From a virus, in the IMG/VR virus record IMGVR_UViG_3300032401_001693, positions 37,812 through 101,811 of that record: DNA of 64,000 bases; one strand, given 5' to 3'. The notes beneath the pieces were generated by a model that was given only the letters and a program-made list of their open reading frames with translations, was not told where the DNA came from and did not search any database. Shown one piece after another: positions 1-7,960 of this stretch. Each line of letters starts with the position of its first letter. The first letter of the stretch is position 1. A program made the translations under genes and the position numbers.

Positions 1-2
1 TT

Positions 3-671
3 TATTCTTTTGATCATCAGGATCCTAAGATTTTGATATTAGCTGGTTTCCATGGGGAAGAGGTGGCAGGTCCCTGGGCTATTCTCAAATGGTTGAACAC
101 TCAATGTGATGAGAAATGGTTGGATAAGGTGGATGTGTCAATCATACCTATAGTGAACTCTTATGGATTTGCTAGGAGAAAGCGCTACGGTTCACAGGGA
201 ATAAAAACTAATTCTGGTTTTTGTCATACTGAGAAAACTGGGGAACAGCTTTCTCCAGAAGGTAAGATACTGATGGATAATATAAGTATTATCCGTCCAT
301 TGGCTCAGGACGGATTTTTGTCACTTCATGAGGATGTGACTACTAAGGAATACTATTTGTATACGTTTGAACATGGTACCAGATCGGGTAGATTTACTAG
401 CGGGCTTAAAAGGGAGCTGTGTAAGTATTTTCCTAAGGCGTTTGAAGGAATAGCCTATACTGATGCCAGTGAAAAAGAGAAAGGGCCTATATGTAAAAAA
501 GGGATAGTTTACAAATTTTGTGATGGTTCGTTTGAGGATTTTATGTTTCATTCAGGGGTGCCACGGGTTGCAGTATCGGAAACGCCCGGAAAATATAAAT
601 TGCAACGTAGAGTGAATGCAGGAGTTGGAATTATACAGAAATTTCTAGAGTTATGTTTAAAGGAGCGGTAG
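3..671 (+). CDS. M14-like zinc carboxypeptidase, 5' partial
   Basis: The frame is open from the window edge, so the true start lies upstream. The segment LILAGFHGEE contains the HxxE zinc-binding motif of M14 metallocarboxypeptidases (AstE/AspA-like clade). A later SLHED supplies the third zinc-ligand histidine, and AVSETPG near the C-terminus fits the catalytic glutamate. Known members hydrolyse peptide or N-acyl amino-acid bonds. The substrate here is unknown; cell-wall peptide trimming or an injected effector role are both possible given the effector-like genes that follow. Family assignment is fairly secure, function is inference. Confidence 0.7.
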   Translation, partial: YSFDHQDPKILILAGFHGEEVAGPWAILKWLNTQCDEKWLDKVDVSIIPIVNSYGFARRKRYGSQGIKTNSGFCHTEKTGEQLSPEGKILMDNISIIRPLAQDGFLSLHEDVTTKEYYLYTFEHGTRSGRFTSGLKRELCKYFPKAFEGIAYTDASEKEKGPICKKGIVYKFCDGSFEDFMFHSGVPRVAVSETPGKYKLQRRVNAGVGIIQKFLELCLKER

Positions 672-675
672 AGTT

Positions 676-891
676 TTGATAGTTGATAAGTTGTATAAGA
701 GGGAAATTGTAAAAGTCTTGAAAGCTGATATGTCTTCACATAATCATACGGTTGCAGTAGATGCCAAAATGAATGCAATGTTTGTAACATGGTCGTTAGT
801 CGAAGACTTGGAGTTGAATCCCGGTGATGAGATGACGGTGGATGTTAGAATTCTTGTCGAAAGGAGAAGCGACATGGGGAAGCAATTTTAA
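676..891 (+). CDS. small protein of unknown function
   Basis: A 71-codon frame starting at TTG, with AAGGAG about ten bases upstream at the end of the previous gene. The product has a beta-rich pattern ending in a run resembling an OB or barrel strand set (LNPGDEMTVDVRIL). No recognisable domain. A second ribosome-binding site (AAGGAG, about 860-865) lies near its 3' end, ahead of an ATG at 874 that continues only five codons in this frame, whereas the next reading frame encodes a membrane helix. The 3' end may therefore be affected by a frameshift. Confidence 0.5.
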   Translation: MIVDKLYKREIVKVLKADMSSHNHTVAVDAKMNAMFVTWSLVEDLELNPGDEMTVDVRILVERRSDMGKQF

Positions 892-902
892 TAATAGCGT
901 CT

Positions 903-980
903 GTGATTGTTATGGGTTTTATATTTTTGCTGCTATTATTTTTAGGGTTTAAACTTGTAGGGTTGAAACGTTGGAGGTGA
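903..980 (+). CDS. possible small membrane peptide, start uncertain or frameshifted
   Basis: A short open frame encoding a single hydrophobic helix (GFIFLLLLFLGFKL) followed by a basic tail KRWR, ending at TGA one base before the next start. GTG 903 or ATG 912 are the only in-frame conventional starts and have no ribosome-binding site. A good AAGGAG plus ATG at 874 is in the other frame. One extra G in the GGGG run at 876-879 would fuse that ATG to this helix. It may be real, a C-terminal anchor of the upstream gene, or damaged. Confidence 0.3.
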   Translation: MIVMGFIFLLLLFLGFKLVGLKRWR

Positions 981-981
981 T

Positions 982-1404
982 ATGAAAAACGAATTTTTTG
1001 TTAGCAAGTGTTGTAGAGCTGAGGCGCAGATTGTATTTTCAGACTTTCCTGATTTTATAGGAGATGATCCGAAAAAACAGAAAGTTGGGACTTCTTGGTT
1101 TAGGTGTACTAAATGCGATAAGCCTTGTGATATTCTACCTTTAGAAGAGGTTTTTAAGAAAGAGGAACCAGAGAAAGATCTATGGAAGTGGTCGCTTACT
1201 ATAACGCACGTTGATAACGGCTATCTGCTAGAAGGGCTTTCGTCAAATATGGGTGTTCCTATGAGTATGGTTATAGAAGATGACGAAGAGGACGAGCTTA
1301 AAAGCCATGAGTCGTTACTTTGGCAGGTAATGGAGTATTTTAATTTTGGTGGTTCGAAGCATGATCCAGTTCGTTTGAGGATCATAAGGGAGAAAAAGAA
1401 ATGA
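982..1404 (+). CDS. zinc-ribbon-like protein of unknown function
   Basis: A 140-residue protein with a strong GGAGGTGAT ribosome-binding site just before ATG. A CC pair near residue 10 and a CTKC...C cluster near residues 42-48 suggest one zinc knuckle. The C-terminal half is acidic (EDDEEDE). Its stop overlaps the start of the next gene (ATGA), indicating translational coupling. No family recognised. Confidence 0.6.
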   Translation: MKNEFFVSKCCRAEAQIVFSDFPDFIGDDPKKQKVGTSWFRCTKCDKPCDILPLEEVFKKEEPEKDLWKWSLTITHVDNGYLLEGLSSNMGVPMSMVIEDDEEDELKSHESLLWQVMEYFNFGGSKHDPVRLRIIREKKK

Positions 1405-1967
1405 ACTACGTAATTCTAAAAAAGTCTGTGGAAGGAAAGGTAATAGAGTTTCTTGCTGACAATCCAAATCCACCTGATAAGAAGATTCATGACTTGTCGG
1501 ATAGGCTGAAGATTAAAACAGACAAGTTTGAGGCGAAGATCTATGGGGTGCTTAGTGATGTTATTGAGCATGGAAATGGAGTAAAAGCTGACCCAAAAGA
1601 GTTAGCTATGGGTATCAAAATAGAAATGGAGCATACTAAGTATCCAGAACTTGCTAAATACATTTCTTTGGCCCATTTGAAAGAGATACCGGACTACTAT
1701 ACACGCCTTAAGAAGATGGAAGAGGAAGCAAAAAGTATTAATAAAGCAGTAAAAGATTCTAAAACTATTACGATAAAGTGTTCTAAGCAAGCTTCGGAAG
1801 ATCTTATTAGATTATTAGAACATTTGAAAGTATGGGGAAATATAGGACATTCTGGTAGTATACTGGCTGATCCGCCCTATGGTATTAAGGTTCCTAAAGA
1901 TGGTAAAATGTTTGGTTTCGATGGTGACGGTTCGTCAAAGATTTGGAGTATAAAAGAATCCGAATGA
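1401..1967 (+). CDS. DUF5661-type mobile-element protein with MNYVIL start
   Basis: 188 residues. The middle resembles the DUF5661 family common in phages and plasmids: MGIKIEMEHTKYPELAKYI followed by a HLKEIPDYYTRLKKME-type helix pair. The preceding NPNPPDKKIHDLSDRLKI part is also typical of these proteins. The C-terminus has a separate conserved-looking segment rich in Gly and Asp (FGFDGDGS). The protein starts MNYVILKKS, a degenerate form of the N-terminal tag found on several later genes. It overlaps the next gene by ATGA. The biochemical function of DUF5661 is not known. Confidence 0.65.
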   Translation: MNYVILKKSVEGKVIEFLADNPNPPDKKIHDLSDRLKIKTDKFEAKIYGVLSDVIEHGNGVKADPKELAMGIKIEMEHTKYPELAKYISLAHLKEIPDYYTRLKKMEEEAKSINKAVKDSKTITIKCSKQASEDLIRLLEHLKVWGNIGHSGSILADPPYGIKVPKDGKMFGFDGDGSSKIWSIKESE

Positions 1968-3991
1968 ACTACGTAGTCTTAGAAAAAGCTAAACCATATT
2001 TTAGAACTCGTAAGGGAAAGAGGGAGTTTGTGAGAGGTTATGTTTCACGAGTTGCTGTTCTGCCAACTCCAGAGCAACAGGAGCAGGGCAAGACGGGGCT
2101 AATGGAGTATTTAGAAGCTGTAACTAAGATGTTTCCTAAAGAAGCTAAACGGGAAGGCCGTGAGTACTCCAGTGTTGAGGAGTTTGTTCTTAAGCATGGT
2201 AAGTTTTATACACCTAAGGAGCTTCCCAAAAATGTTCTAGAGGGTAAGGTAAAAGACTGTTATATGAATGCTTGGCATTTGGCTACGGAAAGAAAAGATC
2301 TGACCTATGTGGAGGGGTATGCAGCCAGTGTGATACCTGTTATGCACGCTTGGTGTGTAGACAAGCAGGGGAATGTTATTGATCCAACATGGGGAACTGG
2401 TAAAGCATACTACGGTGTTCCTTTTACGACTGACTATATTATGAAGACTGCTATGAGAAGGAAGTATTTTGGGATTTTAGACAACTATCAGGAGGGCTAT
2501 CCTCTTTTAAAGGAGAGACCAAAAGAGGGTGTGATAGAAAAGTCCTACCATGTTGTTATGGAAAAGGCTACTCAAACTGGGCATAAAGCCTATGCTAGGA
2601 GTGTTAAGGGTAAGCTTCAACAGATTAAGCCAAAGGGATTTGTAAGGAAGCCTATTCCTAAGCGTAGGGAGAATGTTGTAGAGACTGTGGTTAGAAGTCA
2701 AGCTAGGAGAAAGGCTGTTCAGAGAGAAGAACCTATGCCAGAGTTTGATCAAACTACTGATATGCTTTCTGAGGCAACCGAAAAGTTGAAAGAGCAGTTT
2801 GATATAGATAAAAAACATTTTGAAGGGACTATTTCTTATCAAGAGATTAAATCTCAGATGGATAAGAATCTGAAAGAGATAAGGACTGAGAATTCTAAAA
2901 TTAGAGAAGTTTCTGGTTTTATGGATACCGATAATGCTAGGTCAATAGCTGCTAATATGAGAAATGAGTTAACAGTATATACTAAGTATCTAGCAGGTGA
3001 TTCTGTTGATCTTATGCATAAGTTTGTTAGTCTAACTGAGACTACTATTGAGAACGAGGATCTTAAAGGGATTGATGCTAAATATCTGAGCGACATGTGT
3101 GTAGATAGTATAAAGAAGCTGGTACACCAGGAGATAGAATCTAATAGGCAACAGTTTACTGACCACGGTGTTAGACATATAGTTAAGAATATACTTAACC
3201 AGAAAGATATGTTAGATTTACTTCAATCTTCTGGAATAACTGTTTCTCCTAAAGATAGGCTTTTGGCTATTTTTGTTATGATAAATCATGATGTTGGTTA
3301 TACAACTCCAGTGATTAGAGGTGGTGGCATAGAAGGAATAAAGGCTACTAAGCAGCATGGTGTCTATGGTAAGAAAATAGCAGAAGAGCAAAAGGATTTA
3401 TGGAATGTTGATAAGATATTTAGTGAGGAAGAGTATAATAGGGGGTTGGATATAATCGAAACCCATGATTCTGTGGATATGGATACTAAAGATCCTGTGG
3501 CTTTGACTACTAGGATTGCTGATAACTTGTCTCTATTCCAAAAAGAGAAACTTCCCTCAATGTTTGAGTATGTAGAAGGAGCAGAAAGGCTTCTAGTAGC
3601 GATGGGAGTGGCCGCTAAAAAAGACGAGAAAGAGGGATTTGAGAAATACAGAGATCAGTTGTACAAAAAAATAGATAAGGCTAAGTTCAGTCCAGCTTTA
3701 AAACGGGATTTAAAAGCTGGGTGTAAAGAAATTAGTTTCCTTACTCCTAAGTTTACGGTAGGTGTTTTAGCAGGTGAGATAAGTAAGATAGGTAAGTCTG
3801 ATAAGAGTCTTATCCAAGTGACTATAAAGCATAATAAGTTTGATGAAACATTACAGAAGCTCTTTGATGTGGGACAGCAGCAGGTAACGAAGCTACTAAA
3901 AGATTATGGTGAAACTGATTTCTCAAAGACTGAGTACCATTTAGGGAAGTATGGAGATAAGTCAATTTTGGAGTTAAAGGTAGAGAAATGA
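1964..3991 (+). CDS. tagged two-domain effector: transglutaminase-like plus HD domain
   Basis: I chose ATG 1964 because it overlaps the previous stop (ATGA) and gives the recurrent MNYVVLEKA start. Residues 1-26 carry the tag with FRTRKGKRE. Residues about 90-175 look like a papain/transglutaminase-like domain with a plausible Cys-His-Asp triad: C99 in KDCYMNA, H128 in MHAW, D140 in VIDPTW. A second, degenerate tag follows at about 199-226 (ARSVKGKLQQIK). After a helical linker, residues about 395-525 form an HD phosphohydrolase-like domain with H401/H405, N441-H442-D443, and later His and Asp ligands. Each catalytic module is thus preceded by a tag copy. Substrates are unknown; a packaged, injected host-takeover role is inferred. 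Confidence 0.75.
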   Translation: MNYVVLEKAKPYFRTRKGKREFVRGYVSRVAVLPTPEQQEQGKTGLMEYLEAVTKMFPKEAKREGREYSSVEEFVLKHGKFYTPKELPKNVLEGKVKDCYMNAWHLATERKDLTYVEGYAASVIPVMHAWCVDKQGNVIDPTWGTGKAYYGVPFTTDYIMKTAMRRKYFGILDNYQEGYPLLKERPKEGVIEKSYHVVMEKATQTGHKAYARSVKGKLQQIKPKGFVRKPIPKRRENVVETVVRSQARRKAVQREEPMPEFDQTTDMLSEATEKLKEQFDIDKKHFEGTISYQEIKSQMDKNLKEIRTENSKIREVSGFMDTDNARSIAANMRNELTVYTKYLAGDSVDLMHKFVSLTETTIENEDLKGIDAKYLSDMCVDSIKKLVHQEIESNRQQFTDHGVRHIVKNILNQKDMLDLLQSSGITVSPKDRLLAIFVMINHDVGYTTPVIRGGGIEGIKATKQHGVYGKKIAEEQKDLWNVDKIFSEEEYNRGLDIIETHDSVDMDTKDPVALTTRIADNLSLFQKEKLPSMFEYVEGAERLLVAMGVAAKKDEKEGFEKYRDQLYKKIDKAKFSPALKRDLKAGCKEISFLTPKFTVGVLAGEISKIGKSDKSLIQVTIKHNKFDETLQKLFDVGQQQVTKLLKDYGETDFSKTEYHLGKYGDKSILELKVEK

Positions 3992-4170
3992 GTAGTGAGA
4001 TTCTAAATTTTCTTATATTAGTAGTGAGTGTGCTTTTGAATGTAATTCTTATTGCTCTAACTATTCTAGCATTTCAGGCTTGGGAACATACTTTACTAGG
4101 TTTTGTATTTTTGACTGCGGTTTTTATGGTAACTTTTGGGATTTATAAGATGCTGGAAAGAGCTGGATGA
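3988..4170 (+). CDS. small two-helix membrane protein
   Basis: 60 residues with two hydrophobic segments (about 6-28 and 34-53). Both ends overlap neighbours by ATGA, so it is translated as part of the effector operon. The size and topology fit a holin or a small inner-membrane protein, but no lysis gene is recognised beside it, so no function is assigned. Confidence 0.55.
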   Translation: MSSEILNFLILVVSVLLNVILIALTILAFQAWEHTLLGFVFLTAVFMVTFGIYKMLERAG

Positions 4171-4700
4171 ACTACGTAATATTAGAAAAATCTCAGGTTA
4201 AAGGATTTACTAGGACTAGAAAAGGTAAGATGGAGAGAGTAAATCCTTTTTCAAGGAAGGGTGAGAAAAAAGTTAAATCTGTAGTTTTTCTTCATGGCAC
4301 GACTACTGCTGTTTTGGAAAGTATACTGAAACATGGGTTAACAGCAAAGGCAGCAAGAATGTCTGTATTTATAGATACGAAACAGGGATTTAAGAGAGGG
4401 GTATTTCTTACGTCCGATAGAAAAACTGCTGAGGCGTTTGCTTCTACGGCTTGGAGAGAGAAAGGAACCACATCGGTAGTTTTAGAGATTAAGATTCCAG
4501 ACGGCGAGAAATTGTATGGTGATCCTCCTCATAGTTCTAGGTTTCATGTAGGGAATATTCCGGCCTCTTGGATAAAAGCCTATTCTATACAAAGTTCAGG
4601 CAGAAAATGGTCACGCACTCTTGTTAAGTCAAAACAGGAGCAAATTTTCTTTGTTCCTGTAGTTATTGTTAATACAAAGGAGAAAGAAAATGATAAGTGA
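4167..4700 (+). CDS. tagged ADP-ribosyltransferase-fold protein
   Basis: 177 residues starting MNYVILEKS, with the tag core FTRTRKGKMERV by residue 26. The remainder resembles the KptA/ART-type fold: FLHGTTTAVLESILKHGL near residues 38-55, GVFLTSDRKTAEAFA near 75-90, then VVLEIKIP and an IPASWIKAY element. These features occur in phage- and polymorphic-toxin-associated ADP-ribosyltransferases. The substrate could be a host protein or nucleic acid. The link to T4 Alt-type injected ART enzymes is functional analogy only, not sequence similarity. Confidence 0.65.
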   Translation: MNYVILEKSQVKGFTRTRKGKMERVNPFSRKGEKKVKSVVFLHGTTTAVLESILKHGLTAKAARMSVFIDTKQGFKRGVFLTSDRKTAEAFASTAWREKGTTSVVLEIKIPDGEKLYGDPPHSSRFHVGNIPASWIKAYSIQSSGRKWSRTLVKSKQEQIFFVPVVIVNTKEKENDK

Positions 4701-4890
4701 ACCAATTTTGACTGGAGACTGGAGCAACTGCGCAGTTATTCAACCTAAGAGATCTAGGATGAGGTGGTGTCCCACCTGCCAGGAACTGCATGATAAAGGA
4801 TCTTTTCTTAGATTTCATGGTAGCACAATGGGTTGTATGACAAAGGGTAGGAGTAAAGCTATGGCAAAGATAAAAGGTAGTAGCAAATAA
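4690..4890 (+). CDS. small zinc-knuckle protein
   Basis: 66 residues from ATG 4690, preceded by AAAGGAG at correct spacing. It overlaps the previous gene by 11 bases. It contains a single CPTCQELH motif and a later GCMTKG, possibly one zinc site, and a basic C-terminus. No family recognised. Confidence 0.55.
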   Translation: MISEPILTGDWSNCAVIQPKRSRMRWCPTCQELHDKGSFLRFHGSTMGCMTKGRSKAMAKIKGSSK

Positions 4891-4904
4891 AAGGAGGTAG
4901 ATAG

Positions 4905-5312
4905 GTGGCAGAAAAAGTTTGGAGAGATGTAAGTATCGGGAAGGTTACAAGACCCATGTTGTGCCCAGATCTGGTAAGGCAGCGATGTGCGGTCGAATTT
5001 GTTACCGATCTAGGTATGAATGACTTTCCTTTTATGGAAGGCTATTTAGTTTCATTTCTAAAGGAGCTGAGTGTGGGTTTAGGAATGAAAATCTTCATGG
5101 GTCCAGTTGTAGGGAATGATCTGAATGAAGACACAAGGGAAAGTGGTCCTTCCGCATTTGTTGGTTGGACTACTAGTGGGGCTCAAGTTCATTGCTGGCC
5201 ATTCAGAGGATTTGTCTCAGTGGACGTATACTCGTGCAAAAGATATAATGTAGAGTTGGTTTTGAATCTGATCAAGGAGTACTTTAAACCTGTAGAATTG
5301 GTTATTTTTTAA
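4905..5312 (+). CDS. S-adenosylmethionine decarboxylase (SpeD)-like protein
   Basis: 135 residues with a GTG start and an AAGGAGGTA site. The C-terminal half, TTSGAQVHCWPFRGFVSVDV followed by YSC, aligns by eye with the SpeD region around the self-cleaving serine and the HTWPE...VDvfTC motif. The serine is retained, but the usual Glu before it and His after it are replaced (TSG instead of ESH). SpeD makes the pyruvoyl enzyme of polyamine synthesis; phage SpeD homologues are reported to have changed substrate. Whether this copy self-processes, and on what it acts, cannot be told. Confidence 0.55.
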   Translation: MAEKVWRDVSIGKVTRPMLCPDLVRQRCAVEFVTDLGMNDFPFMEGYLVSFLKELSVGLGMKIFMGPVVGNDLNEDTRESGPSAFVGWTTSGAQVHCWPFRGFVSVDVYSCKRYNVELVLNLIKEYFKPVELVIF

Positions 5313-5325
5313 AGGAGGTGAGAGT

Positions 5326-5553
5326 ATGAAGAAACTGGAAAAGAAGAATGAGGAGGTTGGTATTCTAAAGATTTTGAAGGAAACTCCGGAAAAATGGGTC
5401 AAAATAGACGTTGAGATGAGTGATTCTTTAGTAGCTGCATTGATAGGTTATGCTAGGGAGAGGATGACTGATGAGGACATAAAAGAATATCTCATAAACT
5501 GGTCATTTATAGATATTCTGAAAAAGCAGATTGCAAGGGAGAAGAGAAAATGA
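5326..5553 (+). CDS. small helical protein, unknown
   Basis: 75 residues, ATG preceded by AAAGGAGGTGAGAGT. Charged, largely helical, with Lys/Glu-rich ends. It overlaps the next start by ATGA. No family recognised. Confidence 0.55.
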   Translation: MKKLEKKNEEVGILKILKETPEKWVKIDVEMSDSLVAALIGYARERMTDEDIKEYLINWSFIDILKKQIAREKRK

Positions 5554-5828
5554 AAAAGACGATAGTGATGCTATTTCTTATGTTGGGGATTACTTTTATT
5601 TATAACCCTCAGACGAATGTCGGGTTTGTTTACATCAACGATGCAGATTTTAATGGGATCATTATGGTAGATACGTCTACCAATGTTTTGCGTTATTACA
5701 AGGCTGTAATTTTTCACGAAGAGCGGATGAACTTTGACAAGTGGCTACAGGATAAGGTTGATAAGGGATTTCCATTCAAGTCGTCTATTATTCCGTTTGG
5801 GAGGCAGTATGAACAAAAAAGGTACTAA
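5550..5828 (+). CDS. small membrane-anchored or exported protein
   Basis: 92 residues. The first 20 (MKKTIVMLFLMLGITFIY) form a signal peptide or N-terminal anchor without a clear cleavage motif. The rest is a short beta-type domain of unknown function. It lies between two small genes, the next also with a membrane helix, so the group could form an envelope or lysis-related set. That is inference. Confidence 0.5.
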   Translation: MKKTIVMLFLMLGITFIYNPQTNVGFVYINDADFNGIIMVDTSTNVLRYYKAVIFHEERMNFDKWLQDKVDKGFPFKSSIIPFGRQYEQKRY

Positions 5829-6240
5829 GCCAAAGAAAGAAGTTGTTGAGATGTCTAATGGAAAGAAAGTTCTTGGAGTCCAAGCCAGCCTGAAAAATTT
5901 ACTAATCGCTACAGCATTGTTGTTTGGTTTCTTAGGTGGATTTTTCCAGGTTTATAGTTGGATAGATAATACATATCTTAGAGCCAAACATTTTCAGGAG
6001 GTTGATGCCCTTAGGAAGAAGTTTATAGAAAATGTTTCTGATAGACTGGATTTTAAGAGTGAAAGTGATCTTCTAAATGCCTGGTATATTAGGTATTCTA
6101 CGTTGGATAATCTTTTTAAGATGACACCAGATAGAAGCAAAATACCAGCAGAAACTATGGCAGAGTATAACGAGTTGCCAGGAAGGATAAAATTGCAGGA
6201 GTTGAAGGTAAAAGCACTGCAGGAGAAACTCTGTAAGTGA
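5809..6240 (+). CDS. single-pass membrane protein with helical domain
   Basis: Start set at ATG 5809, which has GGGAGG upstream; an in-frame upstream extension has no ribosome-binding site. A basic, Lys-rich N-terminus is followed by one transmembrane helix (LLIATALLFGFLGGFF, about residues 33-50) and a coiled, mostly helical C-terminal region. Topology suggests a membrane-anchored domain outside or inside the inner membrane. It could be a spanin- or holin-associated protein but has no diagnostic motif. Confidence 0.5.
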   Translation: MNKKGTKPKKEVVEMSNGKKVLGVQASLKNLLIATALLFGFLGGFFQVYSWIDNTYLRAKHFQEVDALRKKFIENVSDRLDFKSESDLLNAWYIRYSTLDNLFKMTPDRSKIPAETMAEYNELPGRIKLQELKVKALQEKLCK

Positions 6241-6249
6241 GGGTAAAAA

Positions 6250-6414
6250 ATGGAAGAAAAATGCGCAGTATCTAATAAATGTACTCCACTTTGTTCTGGA
6301 TATAAAGAACGAGGGCAGTGTCCTGCTTGGTATCAGGCGGAGAAAAAGAAGAAGTGGGATAGGAAGAGGAAGGATGAATTTCGTTATACTAGAAAAAGCT
6401 CAAGTTCGAGTTAA
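6250..6414 (+). CDS. small Cys-rich protein
   Basis: A 54-codon frame from ATG 6250 with GAGGG six bases upstream. Four cysteines (residues 5, 11, 15 and 24: CAVSNKC, PLC, GQCPAWY) suggest a zinc or disulfide knot, followed by a Lys/Arg-rich tail ending in five serines. It overlaps the next tagged gene by 41 bases, which weakens the serine tail as a conserved feature. It fills an otherwise empty 130-base gap. Confidence 0.45.
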   Translation: MEEKCAVSNKCTPLCSGYKERGQCPAWYQAEKKKKWDRKRKDEFRYTRKSSSSS

Positions 6415-6556
6415 ACCCCATACTGCAACTATTAGGGGTAAAATAGTTCAAGTGAGGCAGTATACTAGGACTGATTCTAGGGAGAGGTCTTTGGATGAGA
6501 GGACTACTGGATTACTGGAGGTTGGGGCCTATCCAAAGCTGCCGGAAGAAAGGTAA
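6374..6556 (+). CDS. tag-bearing N-terminal part of a frameshifted GNAT gene
   Basis: The 60-codon frame starts MNFVILEKAQV with a modified tag (IRGKIVQVRQYTRTDSRER), then stops at TAA 6554-6556. The adjoining reading frame continues at once with a GNAT-like domain. In all other copies the tag precedes a catalytic domain, so this is most simply the 5' part of one gene whose frame is broken, or recoded, near AGG TAA. A +1 change here would fuse the two. No domain is complete in this part alone. Confidence 0.5.
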   Translation: MNFVILEKAQVRVKPHTATIRGKIVQVRQYTRTDSRERSLDERTTGLLEVGAYPKLPEER

Positions 6557-7250
6557 ACTGGATGATATTGAAAAGTTTAATGTTAAGGTTGCAAATGAAA
6601 AAATGACTAAAGAGAAAATACTTAATGCTTTTGTTTTAGATATACCTGATGCAGATAATGATGTGGGTATTAAAGCGGCATTTTGGGACGAAAACGATCT
6701 AGATGTTCAGGTTCAGTATCGTGTTAATAGAAAACATGCAGGAAGGAGCCATCTATACATCTACTATGATCCAAAAATAGATGGGTATGTCTGTTCTTTC
6801 TCTCTTATGGAGCTGGAGGCAGGATTTCAATCTCAGGGTTATGGACACAAGTTTTTTAAGAGATTGGAAACTAATTTGAAATCTTGGGGTGTTAAAGAGA
6901 TAAGGCTTTTTGCCGATCTGGATGTTGGTGGATATGCCTGGGCTAGGTTTGGGTTTGACTTTTTGAACGCTCAAGCAAGAAAGATGACAGTTAATGGGTT
7001 TATTAGAGTTCTAAATCTTGAGTATAACATTCAGGAGGATGCTGACAAGTTTAACCATCCTTGGGAAGTTGCAGTCTACAAAGGTCCCAATGGAGAGCCG
7101 ATAGGAAAGAAGTTTCTTTTGGGACAAACAAGGTTTATGACGGGCCATGATTGGTTGGCTAGTAAGACTTTAGATGAAAATAGTCTTGGTTGGAAAGTAG
7201 GAGAGGACTATGAAAGATCAAAAGCCAAAGTTGGGACCGCTACAGCATAA
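6495..7250 (+). CDS. GNAT-type acetyltransferase domain, 3' part of split gene
   Basis: The open frame begins at ATG 6495 with GGGAGAGG upstream, but convincing coding sequence starts near 6555 (GKLDDIEKF). The middle resembles a GNAT fold: beta strands then MELEAGFQSQGYGHKFF, the acetyl-CoA pyrophosphate loop (Q-x-x-G-x-G/H), and an ARFGFDFL strand near the C-terminus. The target is unknown. An internal ATG at 6603 is a less likely start. Together with 6374-6556 it would make a tagged acetyltransferase of about 290 residues. Confidence 0.55.
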   Translation: MRGLLDYWRLGPIQSCRKKGKLDDIEKFNVKVANEKMTKEKILNAFVLDIPDADNDVGIKAAFWDENDLDVQVQYRVNRKHAGRSHLYIYYDPKIDGYVCSFSLMELEAGFQSQGYGHKFFKRLETNLKSWGVKEIRLFADLDVGGYAWARFGFDFLNAQARKMTVNGFIRVLNLEYNIQEDADKFNHPWEVAVYKGPNGEPIGKKFLLGQTRFMTGHDWLASKTLDENSLGWKVGEDYERSKAKVGTATA

Positions 7251-7479
7251 AAGCACAGACGATCGAAAGTTCCACGATCCAATAGACTCTAAAGCTGATG
7301 AGCTCTGGAGGAATAGAATCGCAAAATTGTCTGAGCCCAAATTGGTAATAATAGAAAAAGCTGGAAGAGTAAAAATGGGGCAAGAGGAAAAGAAAAGGCG
7401 GGGTAGGGCTAAGGCTATTGAGAAAAGGGCTGAGAAAAGGGAAGATATAGAGGCTTATGGAGAGGCGTTAGAAGATTAG
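7210..7479 (+). CDS. small basic protein with tag-like LVIIEKAG segment
   Basis: 89 residues, ATG with GGAGAGG upstream, overlapping the GNAT gene by 41 bases. The N-terminal half is polar; the middle has LVIIEKAGRVKMG, which resembles the hydrophobic-EKA part of the tag, followed by a strongly charged helix. It could be a DNA-binding or packaged internal protein. No family recognised. Confidence 0.5.
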   Translation: MKDQKPKLGPLQHKSTDDRKFHDPIDSKADELWRNRIAKLSEPKLVIIEKAGRVKMGQEEKKRRGRAKAIEKRAEKREDIEAYGEALED

Positions 7480-7574
7480 AAATGAGTGTTTAACCTTTAA
7501 TTAATTGAGGGTAAACTCTAAAGTATATGGTGGCCAGATATTTGCGTAAGAGCAGGTATTCACGGAGTTAGTGG

Positions 7575-7913
7575 ATGTGGATCAAGATAAGAAAACTAAA
7601 TAAAGCTATTTATCCTGGAAATTTAGGTTTGGTAGAAATGCATCAGTTTGTCAAGGAAGCTCCTGTGGGTCAGGCTGAGAAGTTTGTTCAACTACTGAAA
7701 CAGGATAAAACTAGAGAAGCTGTAAAAATGTTGGAAGAGTTCACAAAAAAGAAGTTCCATCCGTCTATTCATGGCCTAAATCTTTTGCCTTCTCATAAGG
7801 ATCCCAAAAAGAAGAGATGGCAGCATGTACTTTTACAAAAAGCTAAACCATATACTAGAACTCGTAAAGGCAAGTTTGAGAGAGTAAAGGGCTATAACAA
7901 AGGCTTGGAATAA
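7575..7913 (+). CDS. short protein ending in the recurrent tag
   Basis: 112 residues. Residues 1-80 form a small helical domain of unknown function. Residues 85-107 are a near-perfect tag copy (LLQKAKPYTRTRKGKFERV), but the protein ends five residues later, with no cargo domain after it. It may be a truncated effector whose cargo was lost, or a protein with the tag at the C-terminus. Only a weak GGAG precedes ATG. The 95 bases upstream contain an imperfect hairpin and no gene. Confidence 0.55.
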   Translation: MWIKIRKLNKAIYPGNLGLVEMHQFVKEAPVGQAEKFVQLLKQDKTREAVKMLEEFTKKKFHPSIHGLNLLPSHKDPKKKRWQHVLLQKAKPYTRTRKGKFERVKGYNKGLE

Positions 7914-7960
7914 ACTAGCTAGAAAATTTCAATTTACATATATAGGAAATGAGAAAGTAG

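Noticed and set aside
3988-4170. Holin assignment for the two-helix protein
   Set aside because: Size and topology fit, but no endolysin or spanin gene lies beside it and no family motif is visible.
7480-7574. Third copy of the bipartite intergenic element
   Set aside because: CTTTAATTAATTGAG and GTATATGG look similar, but spacing differs (about 13 bases rather than 34) and the core is not conserved. The imperfect hairpin here is too weak to call a terminator.
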